DNA from: an uncultured Alphaproteobacteria bacterium
GTDB taxonomy: Bacteria; Pseudomonadota; Alphaproteobacteria; Micropepsales; Micropepsaceae
Reading direction: 5' to 3'
DNA length: 64,000 bases
NCBI GenBank assembly: GCA_902826695.1
Contig: CADEFU010000001.1
Location: 297,764-361,763 of the forward strand
The position numbers and the translations under genes are program-made. Under the pieces are notes generated by a model, which ran no database searches, was not told the DNA's origin, and was given only the letters and a program-made list of their open reading frames with translations. The first letter of the stretch is position 1. Every line of letters begins with the position of its first letter. Below are positions 39,694 to 49,289 of this stretch, in pieces.

Positions 39694-41212
39694 GGTTGCC
39701 CCAGTAGCGGTCGCGGATCAGGCGCTTGTAGAGTTTGCCGGTCGGGTGCCGCGGAAGCTCGCGCTCGAAATCGACCGAACGGGGACATTTGATCGCCGAG
39801 AGGTGCTGTTTGCAATATGCCACCAACTCCTCGGCCAGCGCGGGCGTTGCGTCGTGCCAGTGCATGGGCTGGACGACGGCCTTCACTTCTTCGCCGAAAT
39901 CCTCGTTCGGGACGCCGATGACCGCTACGTCCGCAACCTTCGGGTGGTTGATGAGCACGTTCTCGGCTTCTTGGGGATAGACGTTCACACCGCCTGAGAT
40001 GATCATGAATGCCTTGCGGTCAGTCAGATAGAGATAGCCATCCTTGTCGACATAACCGACGTCGCCAAGCGTCGACCAGCCTTTGTCGTTGCGCGCCTCG
40101 GCCGTCTTTTTCGCATCGTTGTGGTAGGAGAATTCGGGGCCGTTCGCGAAGTAGATCGTGCCGGATTCGCCAGTCGGGCAGTCGGCGCCGTCTTCGCCCA
40201 CGATGTGCAGTTCGCCGAGTAGCGCTTTGCCGACGGAGCCCGGATGGGCGAGCCACTCTTGGCTGTTGATGGCGCAGAAGCCGTTGCCTTCGGTGCCGGC
40301 GTAGTATTCGTAGATCACCGGGCCCCACCATTCGATCATCTGCTTCTTCACCGGAATGGGGCAGGGCGCTGCGGCGTGAATCGCGACCTTCATGGCGCTC
40401 ACGTCGTACTTCTTTCGTGCAGCCTCCGGCAGTTTCAGCATGCGCACGAACATCGTCGGCACCCACTGGCTGTGTGTGGTTTTGTACTTGCCGATGAGAG
40501 CGAGCGCTTGCTCAGGATCGAAATGTTCCATCACGACGCACGTGCCGCCGAACGTCTGCACCGCCATGTTGTAGCGCAACGGCGCTGCGTGATAGAGCGG
40601 CGCGGGCGAGAGATACGTCATGTTCTCGTCGAACTGATAGAGCATCTTGGTCAGCATCAGGAGCGGGTTCACCTGCGCGAGCGGGCCGCCGCTGAGGGGA
40701 CGCTTGACGCCTTTCGGCCTGCCCGTCGTGCCGGAGGAGTAGAGCATGTCGGCACCGGGCGTTTCGTCGGCGATCGGCGTGGCCGGCATTTGGCGCACCG
40801 CGTCCTCACCGCTCTGGTAGCCTGGCATCGTTCCGCCCAGCATGAACTTTTGGACGCCGGGCAGCTTGCTCCCAAGCTCGCGCGCGACGTCGCCCATTTG
40901 TTCGGAGGTGATCAGAATCTTCGCGCCGCAGTCGTTCACGATGTATTCGATCTCGCCCGCGGTCAGCCGCGAAGAGATACAGGTGAAGTAGAGCCCCGAC
41001 CGCTGTGCCGCCCACACGATGGGCAGGTAGTGGACGTTGTTCTCCATGAAGATCGCGATGCCGTCGCCGGTTTTGAGACCGAGCTTGCGGAACAGTTGCG
41101 CGCCGCGGTTCGAGCGTTCCTCAAGCTGACCGTACGTTACGGTTTCCCCGGTCGAGGCCATTATGAAGGCTGGCTTGTCCGGCTGCGTTTTGGCGTGGAC
41201 GGAGGGGTGCAT
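39674..41212 (-). CDS. acyl-CoA synthetase (AMP-forming)
   Basis: A 512-residue adenylate-forming enzyme: P-loop LYSSGTTGRPKGVKRPLSGG, IYEYYAGTEGNGFCAIN, the hinge DVGYVDKDGYLYLTDRKAFM, and the C-terminal catalytic Lys in RHPTGKLYKRLIRDRY. It activates a carboxylic acid (fatty or aromatic) with ATP and CoA. The start is ATG at 41212 (MHPSVHAKTQPDKPAFIMAS). It is the first gene of the operon with the ChaC-like and MaoC genes. Substrate not predictable from the pocket by eye. Confidence 0.93.
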   Translation of the reverse strand: MHPSVHAKTQPDKPAFIMASTGETVTYGQLEERSNRGAQLFRKLGLKTGDGIAIFMENNVHYLPIVWAAQRSGLYFTCISSRLTAGEIEYIVNDCGAKILITSEQMGDVARELGSKLPGVQKFMLGGTMPGYQSGEDAVRQMPATPIADETPGADMLYSSGTTGRPKGVKRPLSGGPLAQVNPLLMLTKMLYQFDENMTYLSPAPLYHAAPLRYNMAVQTFGGTCVVMEHFDPEQALALIGKYKTTHSQWVPTMFVRMLKLPEAARKKYDVSAMKVAIHAAAPCPIPVKKQMIEWWGPVIYEYYAGTEGNGFCAINSQEWLAHPGSVGKALLGELHIVGEDGADCPTGESGTIYFANGPEFSYHNDAKKTAEARNDKGWSTLGDVGYVDKDGYLYLTDRKAFMIISGGVNVYPQEAENVLINHPKVADVAVIGVPNEDFGEEVKAVVQPMHWHDATPALAEELVAYCKQHLSAIKCPRSVDFERELPRHPTGKLYKRLIRDRYWGNRDSKIV

Positions 41213-41486
41213 AGGGCGGCGTTCCTCAACATGGTGCGTGTTCTGTTCACGTAGAGATATTGGCTAGGCGCGGTGTCGTCCAGCCATCGACTCCCTTGGT
41301 CCTCATTCTTCGAGACGAAAGGGGGCTCACCGACAGATCCTGGGTTGTACGCGGAGCGAGTTTGGCGGCGGCGCCTTCCCTAGCGTCCACCACTGTCCTT
41401 CCAACAGCGGAGGGGTGAGGGGAGGTGCGTGGGCCGACGGTGGACGTTATGGTGGTGCGATCAGCAATTCACATCAGGAGCACCTC
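41213..41486. promoter_or_regulatory. gene-free divergent promoter region
   Basis: About 270 bases between the divergent acyl-CoA synthetase and enoyl-CoA hydratase genes. The segment 41295-41355 (CCTCATTCTTCGAGACG) looks like degraded intergenic repeat. An 8-bp inverted repeat, CGTCCACC at 41384-41391 and GGTGGACG at 41439-41446, flanks a G-rich stretch and may be a regulator site. No gene is visible. Confidence 0.45.
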
Positions 41487-42392
41487 ATGTCCTACACCGA
41501 GATCAAGTACGAAGTCGCCGACAAGGTCGCGACGTTGACGTTGAACCGGCCCGACAAGCTGAATGCGTTCACCGGCGTCATGATGGCCGAGATGATCGAC
41601 GCGTTCGGCAAGGCGGATGCCGACGACAATGTGCGCGCGGTCGTGGTGACCGGTGCGGGGCGCGGGTTTTGCGCAGGCGCGGATTTGTCGGCGGGGGCTA
41701 AGACGTTCGACTACGCAGCGCGCTCCGACCGGCCGGAGAAGGCCGGGGTGCCCGTGAAGGCCGACGGCTCGGTCGACTGGAGCCATGAGGGCGTTCGTGA
41801 CGGTGGTGGTCGCGTGACGTTGCGCATCTTCGAGTGCTTGAAGCCTGTCATCGGCGCGATCAACGGGCCTGCGGTCGGGATCGGCGTCACGATGCAGCTG
41901 CCGATGGACGTGCGTATTGCCAGCGAGAACGCGCGGTTCGGCTTCGTGTTCGCGCGGCGCGGGATCGTGCCGGAGGCCTGCTCAAGTTGGTTCTTGCCGC
42001 GCCTTGTCGGTATCTCGCAGGCGATGGAGTGGTGTGCGACGGGGCGCGTGTTCGACGCGCAAGAAGCGCTGCGCGGCGGACTGGTGTCGAAAGTGGTGAA
42101 GCCCGAAGACCTGCTTCCCACCGCCTATTCGCTCGCGCGCGAGATTGCCGACAACACAGCGCCGGTTTCGGTCGCGCTGACGCGGCAGATGATGTGGCGC
42201 ATGCTCGGCGCCGATCATCCGATGGAAGGCCACAAGATCGACAGCCGCGCGATCTACGCCCGAGGCCGGCAGGGTGACGCGAAGGAAGGCGTGGTGTCGT
42301 TCCTGGAGAAGCGGCCAGCGGCGTTTCCGGACAAGGTGTCGACGGATATGCCGGTGTTTTACCCGTGGTGGAGCGAACGCAAGTATTCGTGA
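41487..42392 (+). CDS. enoyl-CoA hydratase/isomerase
   Basis: A 301-residue crotonase-fold protein: oxyanion-hole segments VVVTGAGRGFCAGADLSAGA and GAINGPAVGIGVTMQLPMDV, with the catalytic acid in ARRGIVPEACSSWFLPRLVG. It probably hydrates trans-2-enoyl-CoA or isomerises it. The start is ATG at 41487 with AGGAG. Divergent from the acyl-CoA synthetase operon, it may be co-regulated with it in degradation of the same acid. Confidence 0.94.
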   Translation: MSYTEIKYEVADKVATLTLNRPDKLNAFTGVMMAEMIDAFGKADADDNVRAVVVTGAGRGFCAGADLSAGAKTFDYAARSDRPEKAGVPVKADGSVDWSHEGVRDGGGRVTLRIFECLKPVIGAINGPAVGIGVTMQLPMDVRIASENARFGFVFARRGIVPEACSSWFLPRLVGISQAMEWCATGRVFDAQEALRGGLVSKVVKPEDLLPTAYSLAREIADNTAPVSVALTRQMMWRMLGADHPMEGHKIDSRAIYARGRQGDAKEGVVSFLEKRPAAFPDKVSTDMPVFYPWWSERKYS

Positions 42393-42395
42393 TGC

Positions 42396-43637
42396 TTATT
42401 CGAATGTGACGGGCGTGGCGGCGACTGGCGCCGCCGCGTCTTCGCGGCGGAAGTGCCAAAGGTTGGTGGCGAAGCGGAAAATCGTCCACAGCAGGATCAC
42501 CGCTACGGGCACAATGAGCACGGCGTTATGAATCCCTGCCCATTGGGCGAGAAAGCCGTACATTAACGATCCCGGTGGGCCGCCGGCGACATTGGCGAAT
42601 TGCAGCAATGAAAGGACGCGGGCGCGGTAGGCGTGCGGTGCCGCGATTTGCACCATGCCGCGGCTGAGCGCCATGCCAACCCCAGCCACAAGACCCCACC
42701 AGAACATCAATGCAACAAAGATCTCGTATGGCGGCACCAGATGCACGCCGACGAAGACGATGACGTTGTTGAGCGACATCACCATGAAGAGGCGGCCCGG
42801 GCGTTCTACGGGCCGGGCGTGTGAGAACGCGTAAGACGAAAGCGTGAGGCCGAGCAGGAACACCGTGTAGACGAGCGACAACCCTGCCGATGTGCCGCCA
42901 TAGGCCTCGCGCATCATCAAGGGGATGCCAACCATGAACCAACCGTTGAACAGCGGCGCGCCGAGCACAAGGTAGAGGAGAAGCGTACGCAGCCGTTCGT
43001 GTGCCCAGGCGACTTTGAAACCTTCGACGGCGGCGTCGAACAGATGGGAAAGCGGTGTGACGTTGCGGCGGTCGAACGGTGTCACCAATTCGAGCCGCCA
43101 AACGAGGGCGGCGGAGATCAAGAGGAGGATTGCTTGCACGATAAGCAGCGGTGCGGCGCCGACGCTGGACGCGGCGGCGCCGAGTGCTGTGCCGATCAAC
43201 TGGCCGCCGAAGGTTGCGGCGACCGTCATCGGAACGGCGCGCGCGAGGCCTAGCGAGTGCGGCACGACGTGCGAGAGCAGCGAGTCGCGCGCAGGCATGA
43301 TGAATGCCGAGAAGATCGAGATCGCAAACATCGCAGTGGTCACAGAGACGAAGCTGATGTTCGAGGTCAGGATTAGGACGGCGACGACGGCCACTGCGAC
43401 GGCGGCCCCGATTTGCAGTTTGCCAAGGTAGCTGCGCAGGTCGCGGCCGTCTGCGGCGGCGCCGCCGATGAGTACGAGCACCACCAAAGGCAAAGCGCCG
43501 ATCATCTGGGCGACGCCAACCCAACTTTCTTCTTCGGCGAGTTCGTGGGTCAGAATCCACGGCATGACCACACCCATCGTTCCGCCCGCGCAAAAGTGCG
43601 CGGCGAGCGACAGGAAATAGCGGTGGAGCGGGGTCAT
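42396..43637 (-). CDS. MFS transporter, tandem copy 2
   Basis: A 413-residue major facilitator with twelve helices, of the enterobactin-exporter-like MFS_3 group; the helix 2-3 loop reads GGAAADGRDLRSYLGKLQIG and the central loop contains VTPFDRRNVTPLSHLFDAAV. It has the same length as the upstream MFS gene and overlaps it by four bases (ATGA), so the two are co-translated. They are clear paralogues but diverged. The substrate is unknown; a heterodimeric pair is one reading, which is rare for MFS. Confidence 0.9.
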   Translation of the reverse strand: MTPLHRYFLSLAAHFCAGGTMGVVMPWILTHELAEEESWVGVAQMIGALPLVVLVLIGGAAADGRDLRSYLGKLQIGAAVAVAVVAVLILTSNISFVSVTTAMFAISIFSAFIMPARDSLLSHVVPHSLGLARAVPMTVAATFGGQLIGTALGAAASSVGAAPLLIVQAILLLISAALVWRLELVTPFDRRNVTPLSHLFDAAVEGFKVAWAHERLRTLLLYLVLGAPLFNGWFMVGIPLMMREAYGGTSAGLSLVYTVFLLGLTLSSYAFSHARPVERPGRLFMVMSLNNVIVFVGVHLVPPYEIFVALMFWWGLVAGVGMALSRGMVQIAAPHAYRARVLSLLQFANVAGGPPGSLMYGFLAQWAGIHNAVLIVPVAVILLWTIFRFATNLWHFRREDAAAPVAATPVTFE

Positions 43638-44875
43638 GCCGCCGGCGGCTCATGCTTGAGGGCGGTGATCGACCAAAGTTTTGTCTGGGTGACAAGGTAG
43701 AGGAGGACCACTGCCATGATGCCGGCCGGCACGAGTGTGGCCATGCGCGGTCCAAGGGCGGTTGCGTAGAGGCCGGTGAGGAGCGAACCGATGGACATGC
43801 CGCCGGTGAAGCCAAGCTGAAAGATCGACAGCACCCGGGCGCGGTGTGCGGGTGGGGCGTATTCCTGCACCGTCGTGCGGGACATCGACATCATTACGCC
43901 CGCACCGCAGCCCCAGACGAACACGAGCGCGTAGAGCACAATGAGCGGACCTTGGATACTCATTGCGGTCAAAACCAGGATGCCGGTCGAGATGGCACCA
44001 ACGATCAGACGGCCACGGTTGACGATGTTGCCGACGCGGCTGATTGCCGTCGATGAGATGATCGTGCCGCCCCAGAACGAGGCTTGCAGCGTGGAAATCT
44101 GCTGCACGCTCGCGCCGAATTCGGCACGCAAAATCAGGGGCAAGACCACCATGAACGCACCCATGAACAGGACGCCGATCGCGAGCGCGAGCGTGTTGAT
44201 CGGAAGCAGCGTGGGCGAACTGGCTACTTCGCGCAGGCCGTCGCGGATGTGAGCGATCGCCGAGCCGCCGCTCTCTTGACCGTGATCGCTGTGGCGTGTG
44301 GAGGGGGAAAGGCGATAGGCGGCATAGAGGCCGACGAACTGTGCCACGGTTTGCACCAGGATGATCGGAGCGGGCCCGACATCGGCTGCAAAGCGGGCGC
44401 TCAACATGCCGACCATCTGCAGCAGGAACGTGACGCCGATCGTCGTGGTGACTGTGCGCTGAATGCGCGTGCGGTCGTCGCCGATCACGTCGCCCATCAA
44501 TGCTTCGCGTGCGGGCGTTGTGAAGGCGGTGATTGCGCCCATGGCGAGGCCGTAGACGATCAGCCATTCGTAAATCAGGGCATCGAACCAGATGATTGCC
44601 GCCAAGGCGGTCGCGGGGACCAGGGCTGCGATCTGGCAGAGAATGAGAACCTGCCTGGCATCGGCGCGATCGGCGAGCGTGCCCCCGAAAAGGAGCAGGG
44701 CCATCGATACGATCGTGAGCGAGGCCTGAGCGACGGCGATGCCCATCTCGCTGCCCTGCAAGACGGTCGTAACCAGGTAGGAGAACATCACCATCTGGAT
44801 CCCGAAGGCCAGGAACCAGGCCCCGGCGCCCACGAGGTACCAGGTGAACTGCGAATCGTTTGCGGGTGTGGGCAT
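43634..44875 (-). CDS. MFS transporter, tandem copy 1
   Basis: A 413-residue major facilitator with twelve helices: loop GGTLADRADARQVLILCQIA, N-terminal start MPTPANDSQFTWYLVGAGAW, and central loop RLSPSTRHSDHGQESGGSAI. It is the first of two same-length MFS genes in an operon. The pair sits next to acyl-CoA genes, but no regulator or biosynthetic partner shows the cargo. It should be an inner-membrane efflux protein, from the MFS_3 pattern (motif near helix 5 TPAREALMGDVIGDDRTRIQ). Confidence 0.9.
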   Translation of the reverse strand: MPTPANDSQFTWYLVGAGAWFLAFGIQMVMFSYLVTTVLQGSEMGIAVAQASLTIVSMALLLFGGTLADRADARQVLILCQIAALVPATALAAIIWFDALIYEWLIVYGLAMGAITAFTTPAREALMGDVIGDDRTRIQRTVTTTIGVTFLLQMVGMLSARFAADVGPAPIILVQTVAQFVGLYAAYRLSPSTRHSDHGQESGGSAIAHIRDGLREVASSPTLLPINTLALAIGVLFMGAFMVVLPLILRAEFGASVQQISTLQASFWGGTIISSTAISRVGNIVNRGRLIVGAISTGILVLTAMSIQGPLIVLYALVFVWGCGAGVMMSMSRTTVQEYAPPAHRARVLSIFQLGFTGGMSIGSLLTGLYATALGPRMATLVPAGIMAVVLLYLVTQTKLWSITALKHEPPAA

Positions 44876-45125
44876 GAGGGCTTTGGAATAGCGGTTGTCA
44901 CACGGTTAGCAGGTGGCGGTGCCGTACCCAAGCGTGTTCTCCCGTTTGCGCCAGGCTCGGCGTGCGGAAAGCCTTAGGGACCTGGGTGCGCCCCGGGGGA
45001 GAAAAATTGGACAGGTCACGCGAACGTGGTAAGCGACACATCGGCGATGATTTGTTCTGTTGCGGGCGCAGCCAAAGCGTTCAAAATGGACGCTCTCGCG
45101 GCCCAGGGGTTGTAGTTAGAACCAT
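44876..45125. promoter_or_regulatory. gene-free divergent region before CPA1 antiporter
   Basis: About 250 bases between the MFS operon (minus) and the CPA1 antiporter gene (plus). An inverted pair AGCGT/ACGCT lies at about 45077-45095 around TCAAAATGG. No gene or known box is visible. It must hold the promoters of both operons. Confidence 0.4.
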
Positions 45126-47621
45126 ATGAAGCCCGTCATTCTCATCGTGCTCGGCTTTGCGACGCTGCTCGTTCTGGTGAGCATGCTTGTCCCCGTGGCG
45201 CGGCGGCTGCAGCTGCCTTTTACCGTGCTGCTTGCGATCGTCGGCGCGGCCTTGGGCTTTGCACCGTATTTGAGCGGTGGCGAGTTGGGCTCGTTTCAAG
45301 TCGTTATCGACGCTTTGAGCTCGTTGAAGATTCCGGCCGAGGGCTTCCTCTACGTTTTCTTGCCGCCGCTGCTGTTCGCGGGTGGTCTGACGGTCGATGT
45401 GCGCCGGTTGTTCGACGACATCTGGCCGGTGCTCGTGCTCGCGATCGTCGCGGTGTTGATGTGCATGGTGGCGGTCGGCGTGACGCTGAACCTGGTGACA
45501 GGCACGTCGCTGATGCTTTGTCTGCTGCTCGGGTCCATCGTTGCGACCACGGATACGGCGGCGGTGCTTGGCATCTTCCGCGATATCGGCGTGCCGAGCC
45601 GGCTGTCCGTGATCGTCGAGGGCGAGAGCCTTTTCAACGACGCTGCGGCCATCGCCCTGTTCGTTGTCATTCTGGAAGTTCTGACCGGTCACGGTGAGGC
45701 GAATTTGGGTGCCGGCGCGCTCGAGTTCGCGTGGGGCTTCATGGGCGGTCTCGTGTTTGGTTATTTCATGGCGTGGTTGTCGGGCCAGTTGATCAGTCAG
45801 CTGCGCGGCGCGGCGGTCACGGAAATAACGATCTCGGTTGCGTGCGCTTACATGACGTTCGTGGTGGGGCAGGAGTTCCTGAAAATCTCGGGTATCATTG
45901 CGGTGGTGACGGCGGCGATGGTGTTCGCGTCCGACACGCGCACGCGGCTATCGCCGGGTACCTGGGACATCCTGCTTATCACTTGGCGGCAGCTCGAATT
46001 CTGGGGCACGTCTCTCATCTTTATTCTCGCTGCGATGCTGGCGCCCCGGATGCTGGGCGACGTCCAGTGGATCGATGCGGTGGCGATCGGGGCGCTGTTT
46101 GTGGCGGCCTTGGCGGCGCGGGCGATCGTGCTGTGGGTGCTGTTGCCCACGCTATCGTGGTTCGGTCTCTCGCAGCCGATCTCGAACGAGTACAAGATCG
46201 TGCTTTGCTGGGGCAGTTTGCGCGGTGCTGTGACGGTCGCGCTGGCGTTGCTTGCGGCTTCTGAGATCGGCGGCAGCGCTTACGAGACGCAGCTGACGCC
46301 TGAAGCGCGATTCATCTTCGTGATGGCGATGGGCTATGTGCTCGTGACGCTGCTTGTTGCCGCGCCGACGCTTCGGCCGCTGATGAAGTTCCTCAAGCTC
46401 GATAAGCTGTCGCCGGAAGAGCGTTTGGTGCGCGACCGGGTAATGGCGCTGTCGCGCGGCCGCGTGCACGAGAACTTGGTGCAGGTGGCACACACTTTGG
46501 GTCTGTCCGACGCGCTGACGCCGCAACAGCATCCGCATACGGCGGAAGCCGCTGGCGCGGGCAAGCTCAGCCGCGACGACTTGGTGCTTGCCGGACTGAT
46601 CGTTGTCGCGAACCGCGAGACGGAGCTCAGCCTCGAATATCTCCAGCGAGGCCTTGTCGGGCGAACTGTGGCGGAACGACTGCGCGCGGACGCGGGACGC
46701 GTGCTCGACGGCGTGCGCCAGTCGGGGAATGTCGGCTACCTTTCTGCGGCGCTCGGTGGTCAAAAACTGACGCGCCGCTTCAAGGCGGCGCTCTGGCTGC
46801 AGCGGAGCTTCGGATGGAGCGGGCCGCTCGCCGAGGAGATCGCCAACCGCTTCGAACTGTTCCTTGTGAAGGAACTGATGCTGCGCGAACTTTTGGTGTT
46901 CACCGATGCAAAGGTCGCGCAGCTTATCGGTCAGCACGCGACGTTCACGGTGAAAGAGGCGCTCGAAGGCCGGGTGCAGGCGATCAGCGGTGCGATCGCG
47001 GCGCTCGACCTGCAGTATCCCGATTTCACGAAGGCGATGCGCGCGCGATATCTGGAGCGCCTTGCGATCGGGCTTGAGGAAGCGGAATACCGCGGACAGC
47101 ACGAGCAATCGCTGATCTCGACCGAAGTGTTCGAAAGTCTGGACGAGGACCGTGCGTTACGCCGCCAAGTGGCATCGTCGCGTCCTCCGCTCGATCTCGG
47201 CCTGCAGTTGACCGAGATGCTCGCCAAGGTGCCGATCTTCGCGAGCCTTCGCGAAGATCAGATTGCGCGGTTGGCGCAGATGTTGACACCGGAGCTGTTT
47301 ACGCCGGGCGAGCGCATCATTCGCGCGGGCGACCAGGGCGACAAGATGTATTTTATCGCGTCGGGTACGGTGGACGTTTTGGTCGTGCCGGATCCGGTGC
47401 GGCTCAAGACAGGTGATTTCTTCGGCGAGATGGCGCTGCTCAACGACAAGCCACGTAATGCGGACGTGGTGTCGGCGGGTTATACGAACATGCTCGTCTT
47501 GAAGCGGCGCGACTTCGATGTGTTGTTGAAGGCGCATGCGGGCTTGCGCGAGAAGATCCAAGAGATTGCGCACAAACGCGAGGCCGAGAATACTCGACCC
47601 GCAACATTGCCGGGGAAGTAG
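45126..47621 (+). CDS. CPA1 Na+/H+ antiporter with C-terminal cyclic-nucleotide-binding domain
   Basis: An 831-residue inner-membrane protein. Residues 1-420 are a CPA1 (NhaP/NHE-type) exchanger with about twelve helices, including SIVATTDTAAVLGIFRDIGV and the ion-site motif VEGESLFNDAAAIALFVVIL. A helical linker follows (420-690). Residues about 700-815 form a cNMP-binding fold: MLAKVPIFASLREDQIARLA, then IIRAGDQGDKMYFIASGTVD, and GDFFGEMALLNDKPRNADVV, whose phosphate-binding cassette (FGEMALLNDKPRNA) is intact. cAMP or cGMP binding may gate exchange. The DUF4424 gene starts 2 bases later. Confidence 0.92.
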   Translation: MKPVILIVLGFATLLVLVSMLVPVARRLQLPFTVLLAIVGAALGFAPYLSGGELGSFQVVIDALSSLKIPAEGFLYVFLPPLLFAGGLTVDVRRLFDDIWPVLVLAIVAVLMCMVAVGVTLNLVTGTSLMLCLLLGSIVATTDTAAVLGIFRDIGVPSRLSVIVEGESLFNDAAAIALFVVILEVLTGHGEANLGAGALEFAWGFMGGLVFGYFMAWLSGQLISQLRGAAVTEITISVACAYMTFVVGQEFLKISGIIAVVTAAMVFASDTRTRLSPGTWDILLITWRQLEFWGTSLIFILAAMLAPRMLGDVQWIDAVAIGALFVAALAARAIVLWVLLPTLSWFGLSQPISNEYKIVLCWGSLRGAVTVALALLAASEIGGSAYETQLTPEARFIFVMAMGYVLVTLLVAAPTLRPLMKFLKLDKLSPEERLVRDRVMALSRGRVHENLVQVAHTLGLSDALTPQQHPHTAEAAGAGKLSRDDLVLAGLIVVANRETELSLEYLQRGLVGRTVAERLRADAGRVLDGVRQSGNVGYLSAALGGQKLTRRFKAALWLQRSFGWSGPLAEEIANRFELFLVKELMLRELLVFTDAKVAQLIGQHATFTVKEALEGRVQAISGAIAALDLQYPDFTKAMRARYLERLAIGLEEAEYRGQHEQSLISTEVFESLDEDRALRRQVASSRPPLDLGLQLTEMLAKVPIFASLREDQIARLAQMLTPELFTPGERIIRAGDQGDKMYFIASGTVDVLVVPDPVRLKTGDFFGEMALLNDKPRNADVVSAGYTNMLVLKRRDFDVLLKAHAGLREKIQEIAHKREAENTRPATLPGK

Positions 47622-47623
47622 TT

Positions 47624-48616
47624 ATGAAACGCATTGGGTTGATGGCGGCAGCGCTCTTCGTAGGCGCGGTGCCGGTGCTGGCGAACGACTCGACGGCCTC
47701 GCTGGGGGCGGGCGGGCTTGTGCTGACTCAGAGTGCTGACATTCGCATGGCGAGTGAGGACCTCTATATCAGCAAGGATGTCATTCGCGTGCGGTATGAG
47801 TTTATGAACGATGCGCGCGCGCCGATCACGACTCGGGTGGCATTTCCGTTGCCGGAAGCGAATCTGCGCGAGCTCTACGAGTCCGATGTCGGTTGGCCGA
47901 CGGAGAAAGGCGACAACGTCGTCGACTTTCGCGTGGTCGTGGATGGGCGAGCGGTCGTGCCGCAGCTTGAGCGCAAAGCGTTCTTGAACGGACAGGATGT
48001 GACGGCGGTGTTGACGCGGCTCGGTGTGCCGATCTCGCCGCGGCCGCACGAGGTTACTGCTGTGATAGGGAAACTCTCGCCCGCGGCGAAGGGTGAGCTG
48101 GTGCGGTTGAAGCTTTCGAACATTACGGCGGACTACGTGGAGCCGCTGTGGGTGGTGAAGAACGTCTATCACTGGCCGCAGACTTTCCCCGCGGGGCGGC
48201 CGCTTCGGGTTGAGCATACGTACAAGCCGATCGCGGGTGGCTCTTTCTTCTCGGCGCTCGGATACCGCGAAGACCCGAAGATGTTCGACAAGTACTACAA
48301 GGACTATTGCATCGACGCGTCGACGCGCGCGGGAATTGCGAGCAAGCTCAACGCGCTGCAGCGGCGCGACGGCGACAATGCGATGATGGTGCAGTGGGTC
48401 GTCGACTACGTGCTTACGACGGCGAAAAACTGGAAGGGGCCGATCGGGCAGTTCCGGATGACGCTGGACAAGGGAAAGCCCGAGAACGTGATTTCGTTCT
48501 GCATGGACGGGCCCGTGCGCAAATCAGGGGCGACGACCTTTGTGGTGGAGCGGCGGAACTTCGTGCCGCCGCGCGATTTCACGATGATGATATTTGAACC
48601 GGCGCGTGCGCCTTAG
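47624..48616 (+). CDS. DUF4424 exported protein
   Basis: A 330-residue exported protein: signal peptide (1-20, VLA-ND), then the DUF4424 body (SLGAGGLVLTQSADIRMASE; YWPQTFPAGRPLRVEHTYKP-like segment at HWPQTFPAGRPLRVEHTYKP). Related proteins are periplasmic with no known activity. It starts two bases after the CPA1 antiporter stop, so they are co-translated and likely cooperate in ion or envelope stress; this is inference. It ends 9 bases from convergent small genes. Confidence 0.85.
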   Translation: MKRIGLMAAALFVGAVPVLANDSTASLGAGGLVLTQSADIRMASEDLYISKDVIRVRYEFMNDARAPITTRVAFPLPEANLRELYESDVGWPTEKGDNVVDFRVVVDGRAVVPQLERKAFLNGQDVTAVLTRLGVPISPRPHEVTAVIGKLSPAAKGELVRLKLSNITADYVEPLWVVKNVYHWPQTFPAGRPLRVEHTYKPIAGGSFFSALGYREDPKMFDKYYKDYCIDASTRAGIASKLNALQRRDGDNAMMVQWVVDYVLTTAKNWKGPIGQFRMTLDKGKPENVISFCMDGPVRKSGATTFVVERRNFVPPRDFTMMIFEPARAP

Positions 48617-48625
48617 GCGGGCGCC

Positions 48626-48892
48626 CTACTTCCCGATCGCTCGGCCACCCCAACTGCCAATGATGTCGCTGAGGCACTGGCCTGTCGAGCGATCCGCGAT
48701 TTCGCGCCGCGCGTTGACTTCCAGATCGCCGAACGTGTTTTCGATCGCGGTGCCGAGGCCTCCGGCGGCTTTGGCGCGGGAGGCGATTTCAGCAGCGAGC
48801 GCACGGCAAGGGTCGAGCTGGCCGTACATCACATAGAGCGGGCCTAGGACCACGAGTTGGACCAGGACGATCAAGAAGGCGATGGTGCGCAT
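48626..48892 (-). CDS. small membrane-anchored protein of unknown function
   Basis: An 88-residue protein: N-terminal hydrophobic anchor (TIAFLIVLVQLVVLGPLYVM), then a soluble helix with two cysteines (LDPCRALAAEIASRAKAAGG; QCLSDIIGSWGGRAIGK) that could form a disulfide in the periplasm. Family not recognised. The start is ATG at 48892. A similar-sized lipoprotein gene lies 29 bases upstream on the same strand, so they may be one operon. Confidence 0.65.
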   Translation of the reverse strand: MRTIAFLIVLVQLVVLGPLYVMYGQLDPCRALAAEIASRAKAAGGLGTAIENTFGDLEVNARREIADRSTGQCLSDIIGSWGGRAIGK

Positions 48893-48921
48893 GGAAATCT
48901 TCTCCCCTGCTTAAGAAACGG

Positions 48922-49185
48922 TTACCGGTCGCCCGGGATTTCGTTGCGGCCCGGCGAGCATGAGCCGTAACCGGCGCGCCAACCTGCGCGGTAGGCATCG
49001 CTTTGATCCCACAAGGCTTGGTCACGGTCGGCCTTGGACGCCGGTGTGCCGGGTGTGCGGGCGGTTCCGGTAGAGCAGCCGTCTGAGAAGCCTGCGTCGT
49101 ACAGCGGGTCTTGGTCGTACTGGCTGGTGCCACAGGCGGCGAGGGGCAAGCTAAAGGCTAGAGCCAAGATCATGGTCGATCGCAT
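48922..49185 (-). CDS. small lipoprotein with paired AG-motif
   Basis: An 87-residue lipoprotein: signal peptide with lipobox LPLAAC (Cys18). The mature part has two related half-motifs, DAGFSDGCSTG and RAGWRAGYGSC, around SDAY, the GxxDGC pattern typical of small outer-membrane or periplasmic lipoproteins. The spaced cysteines suggest a disulfide. Function unknown. The start is ATG at 49185. Confidence 0.65.
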   Translation of the reverse strand: MRSTMILALAFSLPLAACGTSQYDQDPLYDAGFSDGCSTGTARTPGTPASKADRDQALWDQSDAYRAGWRAGYGSCSPGRNEIPGDR

Positions 49186-49289
49186 CGAAAAATCCTCAAA
49201 GACGCCGCGTGCGTTAACAGGCGCTTAACCGGGTGCGGCGTGGTCCGTCAAGCTGTCGGTGTGGGGCGCGGGCGGTGACCATTCAAAAT

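Noticed and set aside
45081-45692. 203-codon minus-strand frame at the start of the antiporter gene
   Set aside because: Arg/Gln/His-rich shadow of the CPA1 frame.
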